Source of the DNA: Siderastrea radians
Taxonomy: Eukaryota > Cnidaria > Anthozoa > Scleractinia > Rhizangiidae
Length of the DNA stretch: 64,000 nt
NCBI GenBank assembly: GCA_964017195.1
Contig: OZ024897.1
Coordinates: 41,043,424-41,107,423 of the forward strand
Direction: 5' to 3'
In this document: piece after piece, positions 57,801 to 64,000 of the stretch
Position numbering within the stretch: the stretch's first letter is position 1
Layout: every line of letters starts with the position of its first letter
Position numbers and translations under genes: made by a program
The notes under the pieces: generated by a model
Databases searched by the model: none
What the model was told of the DNA's origin: nothing
The model's input: only the letters and a program-made list of their open reading frames with translations

Positions 57801-60800
57801 GAACAACAAGCTCAAAATATGAACTCTCCCAAAAGATTGCTATCTGTTTTAAGCTTAGCGCTAAGAATTTGCTTGTGCGTGATGAGGATATGCCTGAGGT
57901 GTATTTTATTTTCATCACCTGTCTGCTTGAGAATGTAGTAATACTGTCAAAAGAAAATCAATGTTAATAGTTAGAATTTGGAGGCAGATGAAGACATGAA
58001 ATGACTTGTTCTTTACTCTCTCCATATTTCTGAGTTGACAGTAAGTGTATCTATATTGCTAGGAGAAGGCAGACGTAAATCGCTTTCTTAATGTAAGGGT
58101 TAAAACTTTAGGTGTTGTTAGAACAGAGGAATGAACACCAATATATTAACCAAGACAGTACTACAGGGACCTGATGAAGAAGTCTTCCCTGAGAAAATAA
58201 ACAAGTGATGACAATCAGTATGAACAAGTACGCTTGCAGTACAGTGCCAAATCTGTCAGTAATCCTGTACGTTGACAGACCTCTATTTTCATTGGCCCCT
58301 ACAACCTGTAGTTCCTATTGTTTGCCTGTTGTCTATTGTTTGAGATGTTCAGCTGTTGTTAAAATTGTCAGGGGAATCCAGTAGGTCAGACGAGCCTTAA
58401 GCCGCAGTTTCATCTGGTGTCCCATGGAAAACTATTTTTTTGACAAAACTCAACTAAAATTGCCCAATGTTAAATATTCTGTAACAAGCCCTGGTCATAA
58501 ATATTATAGACAAGTCTGTAACTGCAGCACACCAGCCAAAAATTGCAAAGCTTTTGGTGGACAATAAATTGGTAAGCACGCTGTGGACTTTATAGGGCAC
58601 ACCTTAAATTATCACAGTACCACTGGCTTGTAAGAAGCCCCTCACCCACCCTTTTAGAGGGTGTATACATGTCCGCTGTGTCCCAGTTAAGGGTAGTTAG
58701 GAAGTCCATGTGCAGATTTTGACCAGTGGTTTTGCGTCTTTTTGTCCCGTCACAATTTTGCAACAGCAGTCTTGTCGTCTGTCACCTCACTTTGTTCATG
58801 TCGCTGTTCAACGCCCTGTCACTTGCCATATTTTACCATAAAAAGCCTCTAGTTAGAATAAATATGAAACTACGTACGCCTGAGTAGTGCTATTCCACTA
58901 ATTTCCCATTATGTGACTGTTTTGAAGAGGCCAAAACATTCCCTGGAGGCCTACCTGTCAATTCCTCCTCAGAGAATGCTTCAGTCACATGTTCCTGATC
59001 TTCAGGCAACTCATTGCTCTGCTCCTCTACTTCTTCTTCTTCTTTCTGTTCAGACACACTAGCTGTAACAAGATTTTCTTCCTTCTGTTCAGGCACACTA
59101 GAGGTAACAAAATTTTCTTCTATCTGTTCAGGTGCACTAGCAGTAACAAGACTTTCTTCTTTCTGTTCAGACACACTAGCTGTAACAAGATTTTCTTCCT
59201 TCTGTTCAGACACACTAGCAGTAACAAAATTTTCTTCTATCTGTTCAGGTGCACTAGCAGTAACAAGACTTTCTTCTTTCTGTTCAGACACACTAGCAGT
59301 AATAAGACTTTCTTCTCGCCCTTCTCTAGCAATTTCACAACTGTCTGCTTGGTCTGTTTCCTTTTCGGTACTCTCACCCTTCCTTTCAGAATCGGCAGCA
59401 GTGACAGAAACTTCTTCCATCTCTGGCTCCTCTTGCTCCTCAACACTGTCCCTCTCATTTATTTGTTTCTCTGCACTGTCACCCATCTCTTCAAAATCAG
59501 CAGCAGCTAGAGGACTTTCTTCTGTTTTTGATTCTTCAGCCCCTCCTACAGCAGTTTCACAACTGTCTACATTGTTTGTTTCTCGCTCCTTTTCTTCCCC
59601 CTTTTGTTCTAGCATGTAAGTAGTTGCAGAACCTTCCACATGTGACTCTTCTTTTGTTTCTGTAGCATCTTCAGAACTACCCCCTTCATTTGTTTCCTTC
59701 TCTATATCCCCATCCTTCTCTTTTGCCACATTAGGAGAAGCAGAATCTTCTACTACCTTTGTTTCTTCAGGTTCTTCTCTAACAGTCTCAGAACTGATTA
59801 AAACATCTGCTTCTCTCTCTTCTCCTTCTTTTTTTCGTTCAGGTTCAACATCAGTCACAAGACTTTCTTCTGTCTTCAATTCTTGTTTGCTTTCTTCCCC
59901 TGTTTTCTCTGATCCTTCAGCAATTTTGACACTGTTTGCAACTTCAGCTCCTTCTTCTACCTCACAATGAACATTCTTCAACACATCCCCCCTCTCAATG
60001 CTTTGTTCCTTCATGTTTTCATTTTCCTCTCCGTGACCAATTTCAGAGTCTAACTTCTTCAAGGCTTTATCTTCTTCTTTTCTGTGGCCATCCTCCTGCT
60101 GTTCTTCAGTTTCAGGACTTGGCTTTTCTTCCACAGCATCTTCCACAATCTGTCCACTTTCACCACCCTCTGCTTTCATACCATCCTCTTGGACTCCCGT
60201 ATCTTCCAGGTCTTGATCTTTTCTTTCCACTGAACTTTCACCACCCTCTTTTTCTATACCATCCCCTTGGACTCCTGTACCTTCCATGGCTTGATCTTTT
60301 CTTTCCAGTGAACTTTCACCACCCTCTTTTTCTATACCATCCCCTTGGACTCCTGTATCTTCCATGGCTTGTTCTTTTCCTTCCAGTGAACTTTCAATTG
60401 TCTGTGATACACCTTTTTCTTCATCCCCAAGGTTTACTAAAATTTCCCTTTTTTCATTAGTGTCATCACTGATCTGATCACTACTATCATGAAATTCTTC
60501 TTCTTCTGCTTCATTATCTTCCTCCTTTGCTAATTCATCCACTCCTTCAGCTTCTTGAAAGACTTCTTCTTCTGAACTCTGCTCAAGGCCTGTTTCCACT
60601 TGCTTCAGAGGGGACAATGTCAGTGGTGGTTTAGTCGCGACGGCCAACCCTTCAGCTAGCAGCTGATTGGCTAATGACAAACCTTCAGAATCCAGCAGCT
60701 GCACATGAGTGAGATTACCATGTGTTTCTTTAACCTTGATCTTAAGATCTTTGCCCTCACAAAGTTCCTTAAATCGTCCTACTGCTTCACTGCTCCACTC

Positions 60801-63800
60801 CTCTCCATAGTATTTGTGTGGGGGTTCAATGTTACTAAGACTGCAGTTAATAGTCCCAACTGGTGAAATAGTGAACTCTGCTTCTAGTTTCTTGATCCTG
60901 TTCAATGTTAGAGTCTCCTGTTTGGAATAATCCACTGATCTCACACATACTTGTCCGTCAGAACACACTTTATTAACTTGTGACCTATACCACTTGTCAT
61001 CATCCATAAACTTTGCACAGCATATGTCTCCAGCTTGAAGGCAAAGTAGCCTCAGGTCATTTTCCCCAAGGGACTGGTAGAACAGTTCAATCTTTTCCGA
61101 CAGTGACATGAGCTCTGATGTAGAGTCTTGTTGAAGCTGGCAACAAAAGTCACTTGGGGAGTTCACTGATATCAAGCTCACGCTAAGAATATCTCCAGGT
61201 TCAGGATATTTGTAGACTACTTTCCCCTCTTCACTAACTGAAACCCGCCTGGGTACTTCTTGTGGTGTAGGTTGACACACTGCATGTCCCAGTTTTATAA
61301 GAATATCTCCAACAGACTCTTTTGTTTCTCCTGATACATCAAGCAAGTTAACCACCACAGAATCTCCTGAGACACTGGTGACTTCGGCTGTCAGCTGTTT
61401 ACCAGTACACAGTTCAAGCAATTTAGCTGCAACTTCTGCTTCACTGATATCGGATGCTTGTGCAACACCATTGAGGCAGCATTCAAAACACTGGACTGGC
61501 AGAACATAAAACTCTTCTTTCAGTTCCTTGATTGTGAGTGCTACATCCATGTTACCGTAATCTACAAACTTTACCTCCACTCCTGCATCAGACACACAAG
61601 TCACAACAGCCCGGTACCATTCTCCATCATCTGCAAACTGGGCACAACAAGTTTGCCCTACCCTAGGATTTCCAAAAACCTCTTCTGCTTCACCCAAAGT
61701 GGAGTAAACAGAAGTAAGCTGCTCTCTCATCTTGGTTAAGTCTGCTTCAGAGTCAGCAAACTGCACCTGAATTGACTTCAAGTCTTTGACTGCCATCAAA
61801 TATACTTCTATGCATTGTCCAACCTGTAACTCTGGCCACTTAAAACTTGGCAGTTCTCTGGATAAATCCTCCTGGATATCACTTGCCTTAGCAAATCCTA
61901 AATCAACTAGCTTTTGATTGACAGATTTCCCACTCTCATCATATAAGACCAACTCAACCAAGTCTCCAGAAAATTGTGTTATCTCTGCAACCAATGTTTT
62001 AGACCGGCACATGGATTCCAAGACAATCAAACACTCTTGTGACCACTGGCCGTCATCAGAACTTGGGAAAACATTTGCTAAGCTGCACTCCATGACAAAA
62101 ACAGGTATTTGCAAGAGTTCATCTTTCAGACATTTCAACTTTGTAATTGGGATCTTCTCATGTGTGCCATAGTCTACAAGTTTCACAGTAGCTGTCTCAT
62201 CTGCAGAAATACTGATTATTTCACCTCTGCACCACTTCTTGGTTTCTTCTTGTTCAGAAGTAAAATGCACACAGCACAAGACTCCAACCTCCAGATTTTC
62301 AAGTTCAAGCTCACTTTCTCCAAGGGATTCATACAAGGAAGTCATTCTGTTACTTAGCTGATTACGTTCTTCAATTCTTTCTGTCAGCAATAACTGCATC
62401 TCAACCGGCAGGAATGCAGAAACAAAACTAACTGGTACTTTGCTGCCTGGCTCGAGTTTTGGAAGCCAAAATGCCCTTTTCTCTTGAGCTGCCCCCAGTC
62501 GTGGTGGAGTTGTTTGTTCGAAGGTAGTCTCTTCCAGAAGAGAAGTATCCCCAAGACACTCACAAACTAACTCTTTGTTTACTGACTGCTCAGCACCAGC
62601 TTCATAAACTTTAACTGTGTAAGAACCATCAGGATGCTGATTTTCTACTTCAACTCCCAAAACCTTGTCAAGGAGAACCTCATTAAGGTAATTTGTTACT
62701 TTGCTGGGTTCCACACCTTGTACATCAGCCATGTGACAATGGATTGCTTGTGCTGGTAGTTTGAGGTGAGCGTCACTAATGGGCTGCAACCTGTCTACAG
62801 GGAGGGTCTCAGAATTGCCATAATCTACATAGAACACAGTTGCACTGGTGCTGCCTTGTACAGCTAAAATCTGGGCGCGATGCCATACATCATTATCTGT
62901 AAACTGCCCAAGGCAAGGTACTCCTGGGTGCACTTGAGACTTGTCCATTGTTTGACCTGTAATGTCATTGGCAATCTGGTCCATCAGTTCAAGTAGCGCA
63001 TCTCCAGTTCTTTCTGGCTGTAGCCAGATGCAATCAGGAGAATCTGCATACACAAAGTAAGCATTTTCTCGCTTATTACAATCAAACACCTCCTTGGAGA
63101 AAGACTTCACTTTTGGAGTTGTTTTGGATGCAAACATATCAAGCTCTTGTATGGTGACAAACCAAGTATCACCCTCCTGTCTGGTGAATGTTACATGCAG
63201 TGGCTTATCAATAACGCTGGCTTCAAACTGCTCAACATCGCTCTCACTCCAAACTTCTTTAGACCCCTCAAGGCGACACTTGACTGCTTGCACAGGAAAA
63301 GCTAATAGTGCAGGCTTAACTTGCTTCACTGTTTCCACTTTGACAGTGTCTGTGTTGCCATAGTCAACAAACAGGACCTCCACCTCAGTATCAGAGAACA
63401 CTTTTGTGACAAGGGCTCTGTACCACTTGAAATCTTGACTAAACTTTGCACAGCAGAGGGAGTCCACAAAACACATTTCCACGGCTTCTTCAGTGGGTCC
63501 AAGCTGGTCATACGTCTCACTAACCAAGATTTCCAGGGTCCCCAGGTCTGGCAATGTTTTTGACAACTGGATGTAAAAGTCACCAGATTCTGTCACATGG
63601 CTTACAAACACCTCTTCGATTTGGCCAGATAACAGTTCTTGTTGTGTGTAACTCCTTGTTTGCATGGTTGACACTTCTCTCTCTGCTTGTTGACTTGTAG
63701 CATCCTTAGTCAAAAACATGTCAACAATGGATACCCCTGCGCTTTCTAAACAAACCCTCCACCTCTTTCCATCACGGATAATAAATCTGGCTTCAAAAGA

Positions 63801-64000
63801 CTTGTCAAGGGCAACAGTCTTGAAAATGTTAATTTCCTGTGCAGACCAAATGTCTTTAGTTGCATCAAGACCACACAGAATGGCTTGCTGAGGTAACTGC
63901 ATGAATTTTTTGTCAGGATCCTTTATGAAATGGAATGGTACTAATTCTTCATTTCCATAATCAATAAATTGCACATTTGCCCCAGGAGATATCACATCTT
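48748..64000 (-). CDS. Multi-Tudor domain germline protein (TDRD1/TDRD6/RNF17-like), 3' part, truncated by the window edge
   Basis: Read on the minus strand, the exons are >64000-58955, 57786-57722, 51494-51344, 50605-50322 and 48870-48748, all GT-AG with matching phases, giving >1880 residues. The giant first exon encodes at least six extended Tudor units ~200 aa apart: VQFIDYGNEE; CCAKFSQDFKWYR with VLFVDYGN; GQFTDNDVWHR with FYVDYGN; KKWCRG with VKLVDYGT; CCAQFADDGEWYR with VKFVDYGN; CCAKFMDDDKWYR with VRSVDYSK. Then follows a ~550-aa Glu-rich tail with tandem repeats, which continues through the small exons. Such proteins bind dimethyl-arginine on PIWI proteins in germ granules. The start lies outside, so RING, MYND or helicase domains cannot be checked. 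The orthologue (TDRD1, 6, 15 or RNF17) is undecided. Confidence 0.9.
49154..50266. mobile_element. 1113-bp Mutator-like element with 9-bp target duplication
   Basis: GTGTAATAC flanks both ends (49145-49153, 50267-50275). The termini are inverted: GGGCGTGTTTAAAACACGAA on the left and, as complement of the right end, GGGCATGTTTAAAACACGAA. Both continue with tandem CGAAATG units. A 9-bp duplication is the Mutator signature. No transposase is seen. It lies in the last intron of the Tudor gene and is young by the perfect duplication. Confidence 0.83.
50322..50605 (-). CDS. TDRD-like exon (284 nt)
   Basis: Encodes DVKNCTIATEEPPAKKTNSD, then two related acidic helices, LSDEALDQLDRELEDVIPEE and STDEAVEQLDRDIEEKQLEE, spaced 28 residues apart. 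This is an internal duplication of a DEA.[ED]QLDR[ED][IL]E motif. Donor GTGAGC; phase 1 in, 0 out. Confidence 0.85.
51344..51494 (-). CDS. TDRD-like exon (151 nt)
   Basis: Acceptor after a long T run ending TGCAG. Encodes LKAASSEEPTKETSAEEETA and VFLDKILRDVCRDVDTRQ. Donor GTACAT; phase 0 in, 1 out. Confidence 0.83.
51495..57721 (-). other. 6.2-kb intron of the TDRD-like gene
   Basis: I see no extra exon. It contains a retroposon-like tail at 51603-51660 (minus strand AATAAAGGATTGATTGATT), the minisatellite at 53940 and otherwise AT-rich DNA with no recognisable ORF. Confidence 0.7.
53940..54370 (+). repeat. Degenerate minisatellite of the same family as 16080-16510
   Basis: Units contain GTATGACCATTAAATGAAAA, GCTATCGAGGACTACTTTGC and AAATCCTAAAGTGTGA, at a spacing of roughly 60-120 bp. 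The family is shared with the array in the protein 4.1 gene, so it is dispersed. Confidence 0.7.
57722..57786 (-). CDS. TDRD-like small exon (65 nt)
   Basis: Acceptor TTCAAACAG, then codons for AITDGAEDEEGAADENISDE and ER, then donor GTAAGT. Phase 1 in, 0 out. The acidic composition fits the preceding tail. Confidence 0.85.
57787..58954 (-). other. 1.2-kb intron of the TDRD-like gene
   Basis: Flanked by donor GTAGGC and acceptor TTCAAACAG. Nothing recognisable inside. Confidence 0.75.
58955..64000 (-). CDS. TDRD-like giant exon (Tudor array plus acidic tail), continues past 64000
   Basis: Open for 5046 bases to the window edge. It ends ...EEELT plus one base before GTAGGC. Approximate + coordinates of Tudor cores: first ~63970, then ~63440, 62900, 62270, 61640 and 61010; the acidic tail begins near 60600. 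Codon use is steady across the exon. Confidence 0.95.
59041..59315 (-). repeat. Coding minisatellite: 13-aa unit, about 7 copies
   Basis: In the acidic tail, seven 39-nt units follow the pattern ESLVTASAPEQIE / ENFVTASVSEQKE / ENLVTASVSEQKE. Three units form a higher-order block of 117 nt that is present twice. All copies keep frame. Confidence 0.9.
60158..60391 (-). repeat. Coding repeat: 26-aa unit, 3 copies
   Basis: Three 78-nt units encode SSLERKDQAMEGTGVQGDGI plus EKEGGE with minor changes. They lie in the first part of the acidic tail of the Tudor protein. Confidence 0.9.

Noticed and set aside
58989..59619. Two long plus-strand ORFs opposite the Tudor gene tail
   Set aside because: They are antisense shadows of the 13-aa coding repeats; the Tudor frame has clear homology and splice sites.
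1..64000. Bacterial operon, phage or CRISPR content
   Set aside because: All genes are split by GT-AG introns, with metazoan families and SINEs; no spaced short-repeat array or phage gene was seen.

Overview
This looks like a nuclear genomic window from an animal, most likely an anthozoan cnidarian and probably a stony coral. It is AT-rich, the genes are broken into short GT-AG exons separated by kilobase introns, and the protein families are metazoan. Several repeats look like families I associate with coral genomes: tRNA-derived SINEs, CCGGGGGTMATACTCCCATA-type MITEs, the 'GTGTGACCATTCAA' minisatellite and hAT-like MITEs. The species is not determined, and the repeat-family resemblance is recalled, not searched.

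Four protein-coding genes can be rebuilt exon by exon with matching splice phases. (1) 143-9936, plus: a LITAF/CDIP1-type endosomal zinc-ribbon protein of 143 aa in 3 exons. (2) 13940-32976, plus: a protein 4.1 (EPB41/band 4.1) homologue of 987 aa in 20 coding exons, including a 45-nt micro-exon at 18459-18503, plus an intron in the 3' UTR. (3) 40311-45110, plus: a 461-aa, 5-exon protein that joins an N-terminal DUF218 (YdcF-like) domain to a complete LACC1/FAMIN (YfiH, multicopper-oxidoreductase-like) purine nucleoside enzyme domain. (4) 48748 to beyond 64000, minus: the 3' part of a large multi-Tudor germline protein (TDRD1/TDRD6/RNF17 type). It has at least six extended Tudor units and a long acidic tail built from tandem peptide repeats; the 5' end lies outside the window. 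LACC1-like and TDRD-like are convergent; their 3' ends are about 3.6 kb apart.

The remaining sequence is introns and intergenic DNA carrying many mobile-element remains whose ends can be read directly. These are: a 2.14-kb element with an 8-bp target duplication (7236-9379); a Tc1-like element with TA duplication sitting inside a tandem repeat and still carrying a paired-type HTH ORF (25190-26164); a hAT-like element with a 5-bp duplication and a dead Penelope-like reverse transcriptase inside it (27842-29500); a 1113-bp Mutator-like element with a 9-bp duplication (49154-50266); a 323-bp near-perfect palindrome (18873-19195); and a 1.24-kb fold-back element with 539-bp arms (38627-39869).

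There are no rRNA genes, intact tRNA genes, CRISPR arrays or operons. The four genes have unrelated jobs (endosomal sorting, membrane skeleton, purine/immunometabolism, piRNA granules), and nothing suggests they work as one pathway. The most unusual gene-level observation is the DUF218-LACC1 fusion. It suggests a testable origin for the unassigned N-terminal region of vertebrate LACC1.
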